DNA of 64,000 bases from Centropus unirufus (GCA_013397695.1 VYZI01000135.1:737397-801396), one strand, 5' to 3'. Positions 51,885 to 64,000 are shown, counted from the stretch's first letter. A program made the numbers and translations. The notes: a model not told the origin generated them from the sequence alone.

Positions 51885-52235
51885 CAAGCCGCAGCCCCCG
51901 CCGATGATCAGAGATGAGGTTCCCCCCCGCCCCCGAGGGCGAGCCGGCTTGTGCCTTTGTGCGGGGCACCCCTTTGTGCAGCCCGCGCCGCGGCTGCCGG
52001 TTTGAAGCCCGTGGGGAAGAGATTAAGCCCTCCCCAGCCGGCCGGCACTGGGTGTGGCTTTTTTTCCCCCCCTTTTGGCTAGCAGATGGTGGCAAGCCAA
52101 CAGGTGCACCCCGACGGCGGCACCGAGCCCGGCACATCTGCTGGCTGGGCAAAGGGTGGGCTACACCCTGGCCCCCTGCCAGCTGTAACTTGTGCTCCCT
52201 CCAGGCGTGGCGAGGAGGTGAGAGATGGGGGCTGG
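51885..52235. promoter_or_regulatory. Small CpG island, candidate promoter
   Basis: Around 350 bases switch abruptly from AT-rich flanks to GC-rich DNA with about twenty CpG sites by eye, including CCCGCGCCGCGGCTGCCGG and GACGGCGGCACCG. This is the only such segment in the window. On the plus strand a donor-like GAG|GTGAGA follows at 52215-52223, so a plus-strand first exon ending at 52217 can be imagined. An AT-rich TATTTAAAG lies just upstream near 51858-51866. Open frames of 155 codons (minus, 51778-52245) and 112 codons (plus, 51914-52252) cross the island. Long frames on both strands are expected in GC-rich DNA, where stop codons are rare, and neither resembles a known protein. The most likely reading is a promoter of an unannotated transcript, or the edge of a gene lying mainly outside the window. 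Direction is uncertain. Confidence 0.5.
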
Positions 52236-52790
52236 TGACCTTCAACTATTAACCTTTTTACGCCATGCTCCGAAAAAGGGATGGCATGGCAAGAATGCTT
52301 TGGTCTGAATATTGTGGGATGAGGAGGGAGGCGGGGGTGGGGACTGAGTAACGGGTGTAGGAAGTGGTGGGTGGTGTTGGGTTAGGTTTTGTAGTGAGTG
52401 ACCGAGGTCTGTCAGCCACAAAAAAAAAAAGCCTAGCTCCTCATTTGTATCCATGAATTTGCAGGTCATTGGTGAATGGATACTGTAGTGACTCTGGATT
52501 TTTTGTTTTTCTGCTCAGAAATAAAAGAACACTCAGACTGGAATTTCTGAGGCACCCCCATGCTCAGTTCTCCTTCTGTCTGCCCCAAAATACCAGCCTG
52601 CTCTATGAAAAGAACAGTCTCTCCACTCAGGAAACATCATGTATTGATCTATTGGAGCATTTATAAACACCATGGAAAAGAGAGGACTCAAAATGACAGT
52701 TAATACTCATTTGAAAGACTGACAAATTTTTTGAAGTTTACGTTTTGTATTACCTTCTCAGTTTGTTTAAAAGATGAAAATTTAAAAGAT
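52236..52790. other. Unique sequence next to the CpG island
   Basis: No gene recognised. It includes a G-rich patch (GGGAGGCGGGGGTGGGG near 52326-52342) and an A run of 11 near 52420. This is flanking sequence of the island; a minus-strand frame (52242-52469) is a product of the G-rich patch. Confidence 0.45.
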
Positions 52791-52890
52791 GGTAGATGTC
52801 ATGTGTAGGCATATAGCTCAGTGGTGGACAGGTACAGTTGGACTCGATGATCTCAAAAGTCTTTTCCACCTTGACGATTCTACGATTTGT
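52791..52890 (+). mobile_element. CR1 LINE 3' tail fragment
   Basis: About 100 bases match the final part of the 15.8 kb CR1 base for base in order: a GGCATATAGCTCAGTGGTGGACAGG-type stretch, then GTTGGACTCGATGATCTCA, CTTTTCCACCTTG, and a degraded end GACGATTCTACGATTTG in place of the ATTCTATG octamers. It is a severely 5'-truncated insertion in sense on the plus strand. A short overlapping plus-strand frame (52789-53025) starts inside it and is not a gene. Confidence 0.88.
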
Positions 52891-54709
52891 ACATCTCTGT
52901 ATTCATCCACTCTTTCTTCCCAACCTGACCAGATCCTTCCACAATGTCCTGCCTCATATTTGCTTCAGTTCAGCCTTTATCCTCCTCAGCTATCACCCTG
53001 CACAAACAAGCAGCTGTCCAGATGATCTTCTTGGCTCAGATTAGACTTTCTAGCTGTTGTCACTTTAACTTTTCTTCTTTCCTGCTTCCCCCTTTGCTCT
53101 CTTTTCAGTCTGACTTGAGGTAAGTTCTGCTCTTCCCTTAGGGTGCTTTACTTCTGCTGATGTTCTGGGTCCATTTCAAGGACTTCAGAAACCTGGCAGT
53201 TTCTGATAGACTAACAGCTGTCTTGGTCTCTTGTAGCTCTGGGACTTCCTGGGGTCAGAATCACATCATGAAACAATGAATTTTGTTACTCTCATATGGA
53301 AAAATATTGGCTCAGATGAGGTTAGAAGAAACCCTCTGATCCAAAGGATACAAACGAACCCACTGGGGTCTCACAAAAGGAGCTGCTAAAATGTGGCCAA
53401 AGACAGGAAAGCTCACTGGATGAACTTGAGGTGTGATAGAGTGGTGGGTTATTGCTTTACTTCTTTAGAATTTTCACAAAGTCTTAATGGCTGGGCTAAG
53501 CTATGAGTGGTTTCATCTTTATTTTGGACAGCCTCTGTTCTCCCAGGGCTGCAGAAAGGAGGTGCAGACACAAGAAGTGTTTCCATCACAGTGAAAACCA
53601 AACTATGTAATGCCTGGAAAGAAGAGTGGTTTCACCCAGGCTTGTCTGGGTGCCTGTTTGGGGAGCTGGAGAACAGCTCTAGTTACAGTTACATGAGTCC
53701 TGATTGTCCTTTAGATCATTCACTTGGAAGATAATGTTACTGATATTAAGCAAATTGTGGTCTCACACCAGAATTTCCAGGAAAGGGTACAACAGTCTTA
53801 CAAAGAAGTTTTTGGTGGGAGCAGGAGCTGAGACATACAGACAGTGAGAGATAACTTCATTGACTGAAACCAACCTGAAGGACTGAGAGACAACAGGTTG
53901 CTGGATCGATAATTTTAGTAAATTCAGAAGTTTGTGGGCTTTTATTCTTTCAGCTTCATTATCCCTTTTTAATCTTCCTAAGCTATAAATGGTTGTTCTG
54001 CACTTAGAGATGTCAAAAAACCCCCTATTTCTAAAGATAGAACCGCCACCCCCCTCAGCAAATATACTTTATTCAAACTCTACTCCCAGTTTCAAATGAT
54101 TACTCAGTAGTTAATACTGGTGAAAAAAATAGCTAATGTAAACTTTTAAAAGATATTTTGGTGTAAGCATAGTTAAGTTCACACATAGACATATCCAACA
54201 AACCTATTGATGTTTAATTTTTGTGATTTTCTCCAGCAGGTACTAGATGCTGCAAACTATCTAATATTGACCTCATGTTTCTGAGGATTACACTAGCTAT
54301 AAGAATAAACCTTTGTGAATATGGACCCTGGGCCCCTCTGGAAAGCCTGAAAAAAAATCATACAGTTGCATAATCTCTCTAAATATTTTTTAACCAGTAC
54401 ACAGCATGCTTATAGCATATTTTACAAAATAATTAAGGTAGTTACAGAGAAGAGATTATTCCACTTTAAACTCAACAAGTTAGAAAATAATGTCCAAAAA
54501 TCCTTAATACGTTATAACCTGACTTTTTTCCCCATGTCTTCTTAATTCTGAAACACCTTTGCCTCTAAGCTCTATGAAGAGTGAAGCTTACTACACAAAA
54601 TAAAAACCTTTTCAGATTGTAGCAAGGTTTTCTCCACTGCTTAAAACCAATGCTGTCTCTGCTGGTAGGGATGCAAGCCTCACTAGGAAAACTGACAACC
54701 CTATTTTCT

Positions 54710-55325
54710 TTTGCGGGGGTGAGAAACCAGCTCAGAAGGGGTTAAGTGGCTGGGGACCAGATGCAGCTGGGCTCTGTTAATCTGCAGGGACCAGCTGCTT
54801 TGTATAAAAAGGAAGACAAGAAACCAAAGTGGCTAATACTGAGGGAAAGTTAAGGGTATTGAATTGCTTATGTTTTGGAAAGGGGGCGTGAACTCTTGCC
54901 TGTCAGCGTTTTGGTGTGCTGGAAAAGGAAGACGAGATCAGCAGGTATTTTGGTTTGGTTGGGGAGCTGCTATTGCTGGTGGTGATTGACAGCCCACCCA
55001 GGATACTGGATTTAAGTTCTCAGGCATTCCTAGAAAGATGGCCCTGTGGGGTAAAAGCTGGTAACTGAACAAACCAGGTGTAACAAGCCACAAATTGGCT
55101 TTGATTTCATTTGAATGCTTTTGAAAGATGGAAAAAGAGCAGTGGAGGCTTTTGGTGCTTTCTGGAGTTGTAACGTAAGGACCAGAATAACGTCTCTTTT
55201 GGCTCTCCCAGCAAGCTGTTAGGCAAATGTAGCTTGTAGTTCTCTAGTGTAAGGAAGATGTTCATCAGCCCCAATGACTGTACTTCCTAACTGTAACCCC
55301 CTGTAATACCTGCCCGTGACAAGCA
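54710..55325. other. G-rich TATA-containing block, possibly an old retroelement or promoter
   Basis: The block is unlike its surroundings: it is G-rich on the plus strand, with GGGGTTAAGTGGCTGGGG, two GGACCAG words either side of CAGCTG words, a perfect TATAAAAA at 54803-54810, and a later patch with CTGTAACCCCCTGTAATACC near 55290-55312. A TATA box downstream of such a G-rich stretch is the layout of many LTRs and some promoters. I do not recognise the family, no terminal repeats or internal retroviral genes are seen, and the edges are guesses. Confidence 0.3.
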
Positions 55326-56141
55326 GGTTATGGAAGGGAAATCCCTGAATAGTTTTTACTAATTCTTTTCTTTAAATATTAACTCTGAGAGAATTTATTG
55401 TTAATCTTACTGTAGCTGCTTTGAATGAAAAAAATTCTATAAGCTGAAGTTCAATTGCATAATGCTATGTACAGAGCTATTAAAATACATTTAGTGATTC
55501 CATTAGAAATCTGCTGTTGAGCAAGGCAGAGCATATGGAGAGAAGTTGGCGAAATCCTGATTAAACATTTATATGGAGCATATTTTGATTTAACTTGCAT
55601 AAATAATTCATTATTTTTGTTTTCGTGTTTTCTTTATTTCAAAACCACCCTTTTTTACACCTGCTGTGCTAAAAATAATGCTACTTTATGTACTGGAGAA
55701 GGAGCAGGAGTGGATATATCGTACCTACCCATCAGCATCAGAGATTACTCTCTTTCAGTTTTGATAGATCTTTACCCTTTTGAGAAAGCAAATACTTTAT
55801 TCCTATAGAATCTGCAGTATTTTTCTTTTGTCATTACAAATAATAAAGTAGTCATGTTCCAAGGGCAGTAATTATTATGCAGAAGTTAAGTTGTTCTAGG
55901 AGTCCAGATCAATGGGAGAATATCCCCAAAGCTAATGGAAATTGCAGCTCAAATATCAGATGACTGATCTATTTTCTAAACTGAGTAACAGTTTTAAAAG
56001 GAGATTCATTTCTGAACTTTGCCAAAGTCTGGGTTTGATATTCTAGTTCAGCCTCAGTTTTTGTACTCTGTTGGGATTCAAAATCCGATTGGCAATAACT
56101 CTAAAGGCCTTTTATGGCTTCTTGATATTAATAATGTGGCA

Positions 56142-56166
56142 TAAAGCAGGTCTAAATCCTGCTTTA
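56142..56166. repeat. Inverted repeat, 9-bp perfect arms
   Basis: TAAAGCAGG (56142-56150) and CCTGCTTTA (56158-56166) are exact reverse complements around a 7-base spacer. No further pairing extends outward. Confidence 0.8.
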
Positions 56167-59100
56167 AGGCTCCCTCTTGCCACTAGATATGTGAGGGAAT
56201 TCAAGCTTCTTTAAGAGCCAATCTGAGTGAGCATTCAGGTGCCCTGAAGCATAGATTTCTCTCTGAAACTCCCCAGAACAAGGTATTTCACAAAAACTGC
56301 TTCTCTTTTCCCTCCCACTGAGTTGCAGAGTTCAAACACTGGCAATTTCTAGTACCATCTTTTCTTGTCTCCTCATTACAAGTAAGGTTTCGTTACCTTC
56401 CAAACAACCAGTGCCGGCTTTCTGGTGTCAGCATTGTCCTAAGATCCTTTCTCCAACTGCCATTACTCATTACAGCAACATGCTGCTCTTTCATGACTGC
56501 CCAGCAGATCACAGAAACATGGGGCTCTGGATCATTACCAGGGAACAGAGTCACTTCGGGGTCATTATCAGAGGAAAGTGTCACTTTTTAATTTTATTTT
56601 TTTTACAAACTCCCTTTCCTCTCCAGCTCTGTGTGGCAGAGGTTGTCTTCTGAATCCTGTGTAACTTCTGCAACCCAGCAGTTTCAGCTGATGTGGTTCA
56701 GCAGGGTGTTAAATTATGAAATATTTTTTTTTAAAGAAGCTGCTTGAAGCCTATTGAAATCGAGATATGATCTCCTGGATGGAACATGTTATATTGAGTC
56801 CTGAAGGGCCTTGCTCAGATAAAAGCTTCGGATAGCATTTGTTTGCCGATGTATTAATCATAGTATGGTGAAGCAAAAATCCACCCCAAACTCTGAGTGG
56901 TTGTGTAAGATAAACTGGCTAAAATAATAGAAGAATTATGGACTGATGCTTTTGTCTTATGAAAGCAGCCTGCCTGTTAGACTGCAAATGTGATCTCTAG
57001 TGTTACTCTGGGCCTTTGACTATTCTGTCTCAATCTATGACCTTCCCAGCCCAGTGAGGAGAGTTTAGCGCTACAGACCTGTACTTGAGCAGTCCCTGTC
57101 GAGTGCTGCGTGCAGGGAGATCATGCAGGTAGAGCTCAGCCAGGTTCACACAAACTGAGCTGCTGATGCTGTAGTAGCAGCGAGCATGTGGGGAAGCTAT
57201 GTTGGTTTGTGAATTTCATTAAAAATCTGAGATGTCTATGCACACAGCCTTATTCACAGTTTTTTCTGTATTGTGATTTTAGGATATAACAAGGTGTTAA
57301 CAAGAAAAACATGTTTTCATTAAAGCTGTATACAAAATGTATCTTTGCCCTGAGCCCTTCTGTGTGTTTATTTTTCTGAAACAGTCTGTTACTTAAAGAA
57401 ACAAACAAAAACTGAAGCAGGGGAAGAAACTTTTTCCTTTCTGAGTGAAGAAGGTCCATTTCCACCCTCCAGCCATTGAGGGTGGTGAGCTGCCAGGTGG
57501 GCCCAGCTGGCCCAGGTGAGCACTGCACCTCACTTGCTGAGCTTATTTAGTTAAGCTGCAGTAAACATTTGTTCTGTTTTCTTTCTCAGAGTGAAAACAC
57601 TGTAAAAATAATGGCTGCCATAAAGACTGCATTAAACACTTTCTAAAAGGTTATAGTTCGCAGCTGTGAGGTCACTGCCCCCTTATTATAGAGCAGCAGT
57701 GAAGCAGGATGCCTTTCCCTGCATGCACCCTCTGCGGAGCAGGGAAAAAGCTTTGCTCTGCCTGCTGTGCTGGAGGCTTGTGAGCTTCAGGGTGTTGAGC
57801 AGTGTCTGGGGGGTCGAGGTAGGGATAGGAACTGGGTTGCAGAGCCCTATCGCCAGCCAGCTTTCTCCTGCTGTGTGCAATGCAGTTCTCCATACATCCC
57901 ATCAGTGGCTGTCCATGAGCTGGGGGTAGCAGCAATGAAGGGAAACTTACTAAGGAAGGGGGAGTGGAAAAGCAACAGGGAACAGCAGCAAATGACATGC
58001 AGAACTCTAAAGAAACCTGAATTCCTGTAAAAGCCCAAGACAAGGAGTGTTCTGCTGGTGGGCAGTGGAGAGAAAAGGGAATAAAAACTGGAAGCTTCAC
58101 TAATTTTAATAACAAATTGATTAAAAGAAGCAGTGGGGTACAGTTACGGGCTTATGTAAGAATAACATGTGCTGGACCAAGCTAGAATTCATGAGTAATT
58201 TTATAAACACCTGTCAATGAAGAATGGGGTTTTGCCTTCTGCTGAGCACACAGCTTGCGATGGGTAAGCCTGTAGCCCTCCTTCCTGATGAGTGTCTCTT
58301 GGCCACGTCCCTTCTCATCTCTACAGGTGAAACTGCAGCAAAACTTGGTTCCTGACCCAAGGCATTTTGGGACTTGAAATGGGAGCTATGGGCTTATGGG
58401 AGAAGAGGAATAAGCTTGGACCTGAGTTTAGGATGCTTCTTGCTGTTCTTATTTGTATGTCTGTACCTATAACTGCGCACAAAATTGCTTTTACAATGTA
58501 ACAGCAAATAAGACAGCCTGTTGTGTCCCATGCTCCCAAAGCATGAAGGATGCTTCTGGCATATATTCTGCATTCAGACTGCTACAGGAAAGAACTTCTC
58601 ATTTTTAATTAGTTTTTTTAGAAGACCATTAGCCCTTTCTGCTGTTGTAAGCAAGCATGGGGAGGGAGTGGTCATTTTACACTGCAGTATTTCTCGGATT
58701 TTAGAAGCAGATAGCTAAAATGACACCAGGTTTTTAAAAAATAAACAGACATCAACTGTCTTAGGTAAAATGTGAGGACTGACCAGTGAAACCAATCCAG
58801 GTGCACTGGGGCAGATCCTGAGCTAGGAGTGTTGGCATGTCAGACCCAAGGGAGCTACAGCCTCTGTGGGGAGTCCATCATTTAAATAGTTTAAGTGAAG
58901 TCATGTGCTTTTTTCATGTAATGGGTCTTAAGTCAGTTTCACTTTCCACAAATATGAAGTCCAAACTCTTAGAAAGAAGAGAGAGCAGACAGCTACATGC
59001 TGGGATCAGTCTGGTGAGGACCCCAATCACTGAACTTGTTCTCTAAGTTAACAGGAGCTCAGGTTTGTTTGTGGTCACTTATCCTTCTGCCTTCTATCTG

Positions 59101-60516
59101 TCGTGCTTTTTGCTCCCATACTATAGATTCATAGCTTGGGAGAAGCAATGAACAACCTTTGAGGACTGTATAATCCTTGTGGAACTGGCTGGAGTCAGGA
59201 GAGCCACATTTTCTGTCCTGGGCAAAAAACTAATCCTGGCAGGAGTTTTGCATTGAATTTGGAAATTAATTTAGTCCTTGCGTTTTTGCCTGCACTACCA
59301 GTGTTGGGGGGGAGAAAGCAAAGGAATATTTGTTGCCAGGTAACTATTGTAACTGGGCAAGTGAAAAGCTGTTGTAATCCATGCTTAGTTTAGCCGACAA
59401 CTGTCCTTGTTATCTTCAAAAGTGCTTCATGAATACAAGGGAAAGAGCAGCCCCTCATACCTGCTGCGTGCAAGGAAACAGGGAACTGAAGAGTATGTTA
59501 CTGCTCTCAGCTGAAATGTATACGGTGAAACTGCATAAAATTTAAACCAGGATGTGTATGATATTCTTTGCAGTTGAGGAAACATTGTGCTTATTTTTCA
59601 GATCCATTAAGGCTGCACTTTCTTGGAATGTTTTATTCAAGAACTGATGCGATACTTTCCCTTTGTATTTATTACTTAACCTTGATAGTCAGAATCTTTA
59701 TTGCATAGCCTTAGGAAATTAGATTGGTTTTACCTTCTACAAGTAGGTAGCAGCAATGTGGGGCACACTCAGCTGTCGTCAGTCTGTCTGTCTGCATAGG
59801 ACTCTCGCACTATTACGGCTCTCGGATCTTTCCCCACCACCACCACCTTGGTGCAGGAGTAATTGGAGGTGTGTGATGATGCTTCTCCCCCTCTGCACTG
59901 TACCAGAAGCAGCAGAATGACTGAGCTTTGCTCAGGACAACTGAACCAGTGGTTTGGCCTTTGACCTTTTCTTACATTTCTTATGTCCCCTCTTAAAATA
60001 TGCATTGTTTATGCAAAAATCCAATGGTTTGTATTTATTTCTGCCCGGTTTTAGTCAAACTGTTTTTTAACTGATATAGTGTTTTTGATAGTTTCTTCAC
60101 ACCAAAATGAAACATAAATCCTTCCTATTTTTTCTATTGTCTTTGACAGTTCTTTGCCTATATATCCTTTCATTAGATAGAGAACTAATGACAAGTAGTA
60201 TTCAATACATGTCTAAAAGTAATACTTTTTATTGTTCTCTTCTGTAAGGATAACCAGCATATCTTTGTAATCGACTAGAGAAATGTCATTTGTTGCAGGA
60301 ATTATTACTAGGGCAGTTTCTGCACAGTGCTTGTTACAATTAGACTAACCCAATGCCTACAATTAAAATAAATCAAGCCAGCTGAGAAGGTTCATATATA
60401 TGACACAAACTTGACTAAATAGCAACACGACATAAAGGGATGCTGTAATGCCTCCATGATAATAGGTACAAAGGCTTCTGTATGCAAAATGTAAAAGACC
60501 GCTTTTCTGTGTGCTG

Positions 60517-60548
60517 CCATATGTCCACTGCAATTTGTGGACATATGG
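60517..60548. repeat. Perfect 12-bp inverted repeat with 8-base loop
   Basis: CCATATGTCCAC (60517-60528) and GTGGACATATGG (60537-60548) are exact reverse complements around TGCAATTT. After a two-base mismatch on each side, three more pairs (one of them a wobble) extend the stem. This is the longest perfect palindrome I found. It is not within a recognised repeat, and the stem is shorter than a typical microRNA precursor. Confidence 0.9.
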
Positions 60549-63500
60549 ACGTAGGACTCTCTCATGTGTAATGTATCTCACACAGACAAAAATAAAACAG
60601 GAGCAAAGGGCTAATATCATGAACACTGTTCAGAGGACAAATTAAAATGTTTGTTGTGGCAAAAACATGGATGTACTAATTAATAGGTCTAGATCACTTA
60701 CTGGCACTGGCTGCAACAGCCTCAGGTTTTTGATAGGTTTCAGTAAAAGACAAAGCTGCATAACAGTAAATCAGTGACTTTAAGCATAATTGCTTAGGTG
60801 ATATCTTCTTTTTGTGGAAATGCTCTGCCTGATCTTTTAAAGTGTAGTTTACATTGTGAATTAATGTATCTGCAAATTTACTTACAGTGCTACTCCCAAT
60901 TATTTTTTTCTACCACTGCTCACTGGATGTGAAAAGGGGGGTTTAGAACAAACAGGGGTAAAAAGAAAGCCCAAAAGAAATTGATGGAAACATTTGGAAC
61001 TGAATTTTTATTTCCTAGCCAATATGAAAGTGATAATGTATACTGAGTGATACATGCTTGTTGTACTTTCATTTCTCTTGAAGACAGAAGTTGCCTGTTA
61101 AATATTTCCTTGCCAGCAATTGAAATAGTATAGGCTTAACCCTCATCTATTTGATAAACAGGGGAAGTGATCTAAATAAAAAAACAGATGTCTTCTTCAC
61201 TTAGTGAAGCCAGCTGTTTGTTTCTGCTTGCTAAGAGCTGCAGCTAAAGGACAGGGTGAGTAAGACTACCTGGCACCTAGAAACAATTGTAAAGAGGCTT
61301 ACAAGTTAAAAATTAGTATAATTGAGTATGCTACTTTAATGAACTACAGTAAAGACTAATTTTAAATTTTCTCTTTTGCTTTGCAAGCAGGTCTGGAGAA
61401 TGACATCAACTTGGGGAAGGACAAAAGGATTTTTATGGCAGATAGAAGCTGAACCCTGAATGTTAAGAACACAAGTGAGATCGGCAGCTAATGTGTGCAT
61501 AGTAACTTGCTTCCAGAGGAGAGACACTGATTTCTCCCCAAGAGAGATTAATGTCCTCATAGATGAGTCATTCGAGCATGAAGAAATATTCTTTGGACAT
61601 GGTGCACCAAATGGAAGCCCATACATCAGACAATGATGGTGTATTATATTGAGGCGTTTATAGGATTGGAACATGCCAGCTGGGATGTGCAGCATTAAGG
61701 GAATAAAAAAAAAAGAAGGATTTAAGGTGGATTTTCACCAGTGTTGTAAGTAGGAATACATTCAGCTCTCCCCTTATACTTATTTTTGTAGAAGGGAGAA
61801 TGAGTAATCTGTTCTTATTGAAAATGGTTACTCAAATTTGTATCGTGGCTTTTTTCACCTACATGTCCCAGTCTTCATGACAAAATAATAGGATTGTTGT
61901 TCCGTGCAAGACCTATATGCTCTCATCTGTGTTATGACTCAGATTCTTTCTGATATTGTTACATTAAAAATGGCCACACTGATAGTTTTGTTAACTCCTT
62001 CAAAGGCTGTGCACAATGGCAATCTGTTAAGATTTCCTGAATATATTTTAGAGAGGGGATTAACAAGTGTTCAGAAACATGAACAGTTAACTTTTAAAGG
62101 AGATGGCAAGAGAAAGAACTGTTAGGTTTTCCTCCTTATATTGGGACCTTTTTCTCAGTGTGCAGCTGAGCAAATTCCGCTGGGCTCCCTCCAACACACA
62201 GCCTGCCTGACTTCTGTCAAGTAACTTAAGCCTATGTGTTTATTACTAAAACACAATTGACTCATAAATCTTCACATACAAATCAATTAAGGCAATATTG
62301 CCCAGTGACCATGTTTTTTCAATTTGACAAAATTCCCTGATCAGATCCTCCCTGGATTGACAACCCAGAAAAGGGAGAGCACCAGTTACAGCATGTTCTC
62401 TCCCAAATGGGAGCATTTCTAGTGCGCTTCCTATTTCTGCAAGTAAGTATATAGATGCACTAAGTAAATTGCTATTAATTATTTTGTGCATAATTAACTT
62501 CCTCCTCTCTTAGGCAGATTTATTCTTTATGTAGGTAGACACAATTCTTGATAAGCAGAGTGGTGTGTTTCACAAAACATGACACTTAAAGGCTTGCCTA
62601 AATCCATAGAGAACAAATGTGTTCTGGATTTATGGCTCCATTAGTGAGGAGTTCACTCCAAGGGTCAGGCAGGCGGCTGTGTACTTACATGTCTAAAACA
62701 GCACAGGGGCAGGGACCCAAACTCACAGGTAACCTCAGGAATTCAGCTGCACTCTGGGCTGGGAGAGCACTGAAAGAGGCAAATATAAAACTTATTTCTC
62801 CATTCCTATTTTCTGTAGTTCACCTGTGGCCACTTCAATTATTCTTATTTCTACTTTTTTTTTCTGACTAGTTTCTGTTTTGTTTTTTTGTTTTGTTTTT
62901 TTTTTCCCCTGCATACTCCTCCTGCACTACAGAGATGTACTGCAGAGCCCTCTCATAACAAGTATATTTTGGAGAGTATTTGCACTTGCCTTTGTGGTAA
63001 TGCTTGTCTTATGGAAAAGTCTCTGTATGAGGGACTGGCTTAGATTTTGCTTTCCAACCTTATGATAGGCACAGATCTCCCTTCGCAGCACTTGAATCTG
63101 TTTATCATGAGTGCCAGCACAGCCCTCAGGATAAAATACAGCAGCTGAGGTATTATCCTGTGCTCACTCATTGCTCTGTCATCTCCTTGCATCACACAGT
63201 CCAGCCCAGCTTCCAGCATGATTTCTGCCCTTGTTTTGCCCAAAGGTATACCATAAGTTCAACATGCACTAATCATACACGTGGCTGGAATTATTGCTCT
63301 CCTCCTTCCCTTATCCTTGTGGTTTCTGGCAGAGTAGAATCAGAACAAAAACAGATCAGCCCTCCAAAAAATATCTCTTTATGAAAAACAAAAAACCTCA
63401 TCGCAATCACAAAACATCGATCAAACTTTTCCAAGACTGTGCACTTTTCACTTCCTATAATCCTCTCTAACAGACTTGTTCTTCCATGCAAAATAATAAT

Positions 63501-64000
63501 GTACTTGTGGCCTTTTGCATGCTGTCTGTGCTCTTCCAGAGTTGAGGTTGTGAGTGTTTACATTCCAAAGTATCATCCTTTGATGTCATAAAAATTTCTG
63601 CTGGTAAATAGTGTTTAACAGGTAAGCTTTCTGCTTAGTGTATTTAACTCTACTTCATTTCCCTGGCAGGAAATCTGGATTCTAAGAATATTTCAAAGTG
63701 CGCTTTAATGGATGGTTGTGAAATATTTTCATTTTTAAATTCCACTTACCTATATAACAAAAACTGTGGTTTTCTTTCAATAAAATATTTCATTTTAAAT
63801 TCATTTGTGCTTCAGAAACACATTACATTCTGGTAGATGATATACAGTAAGAAAAAATCATACATATTTTATGTGCAACACATATTGAATTTGTAATATG
63901 TGTCTGATAATGACTTTGTACTGAGATCCTATTCCCCTACAGTTGCACTGTAATTGCTGTTCTGGGCTAGACGGAGTCTGCTTTAGTGCTAGTTGCTTGC
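60549..64000. other. Unique AT-rich non-coding sequence
   Basis: No gene or transposon recognised. A minus-strand frame at 61336-61695 (119 codons) has no domain. A T-rich low-complexity tract lies at 62877-62907 and accounts for the phenylalanine-rich start of the frame at 62880-63065. Confidence 0.5.
62877..62907. repeat. T-rich low-complexity tract
   Basis: Runs of T separated by single G residues (TTTTGTTTTTTTGTTTTG type). Simple sequence. Confidence 0.88.

Larger units (their letters stand above)
52891..60516. other. Unique non-coding sequence
   Basis: No gene recognised over 7.6 kb. A TATA-bearing G-rich block at about 54710-55320 is listed separately. The stretch around 55430-55640 is AT-rich with homeodomain-type words. 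An inverted repeat is at 56142-56166. Opposite-strand frames at 57666-58115 (up to 147 codons) overlap one another in several frames and carry no motif. Confidence 0.5.

Noticed and set aside
51778..52245. 155-codon minus-strand frame over the CpG island
   Set aside because: GC-rich DNA has few stop codons, a 112-codon frame runs on the opposite strand as well, and the translation is rich in Arg, Gly and Pro without any domain.
57666..58115. Frames of 60-147 codons on both strands as exons
   Set aside because: At least five overlapping frames occur in the same GC-moderate stretch and none carries a recognisable motif.
59121..59182. CR1 antisense 3' end (ATAGATTCATAG ... CCTTTGAGGA)
   Set aside because: Only a few scattered words match, with no following CR1 body; too weak to call.

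Overview
This window reads as non-coding DNA from a bird nuclear genome. The evidence is the repeat content. There are seven pieces of CR1, the dominant avian LINE, including 3' ends with the diagnostic ATTCTATG octamer. There is one solo LTR that looks like a family common in neoavian birds (recognised from memory, not by a search). There is also a decayed mariner transposase. Everything else is AT-rich, low-repeat, apparently single-copy sequence. I found no protein-coding exon that I can assign to a known host gene, and no rRNA, tRNA or CRISPR array. The open frames are short (159 codons at most) and are either antisense to repeats, chance frames, or relics of transposon proteins. The window is best read as part of a gene desert or a very large intron.

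Layout. 1-7.5 kb: unique AT-rich sequence. 7.55-7.8 kb: a very old CR1/L2-type reverse transcriptase scrap. 10.05-10.4 kb: a CR1 endonuclease fragment still open for 91 codons. 12.37-12.88 kb: a solo ERV-L-like LTR. 15.85-16.86 kb: the best preserved CR1, covering the second half of the reverse transcriptase through the 3' end. 22.74-22.97 kb: a mariner transposase relic. 25.96-27.03 kb: an old CR1 with a degraded 3' end. 29.80-30.64 kb: a CR1 on the minus strand. 46.2-46.4 kb: a CR1 ORF2 C-terminal relic inside a 107-codon open frame. 51.88-52.24 kb: a small CpG-rich island, the strongest promoter-like segment. 52.79-52.89 kb: a CR1 3' tail. 52.9-64 kb: unique sequence with a TATA-containing G-rich block near 54.7 kb and several inverted repeats.

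No set of genes works together here. The host-relevant candidates are regulatory: the CpG island at 52 kb, a CpG-bearing block at 33.4-33.6 kb with splice-like borders and a perfect palindrome, an E-box-bearing inverted repeat at 39.7 kb, and a perfect 12-bp inverted repeat at 60.5 kb. All of these need cross-species alignment or transcript data to be decided. I do not see a clearly new biological system in the window.
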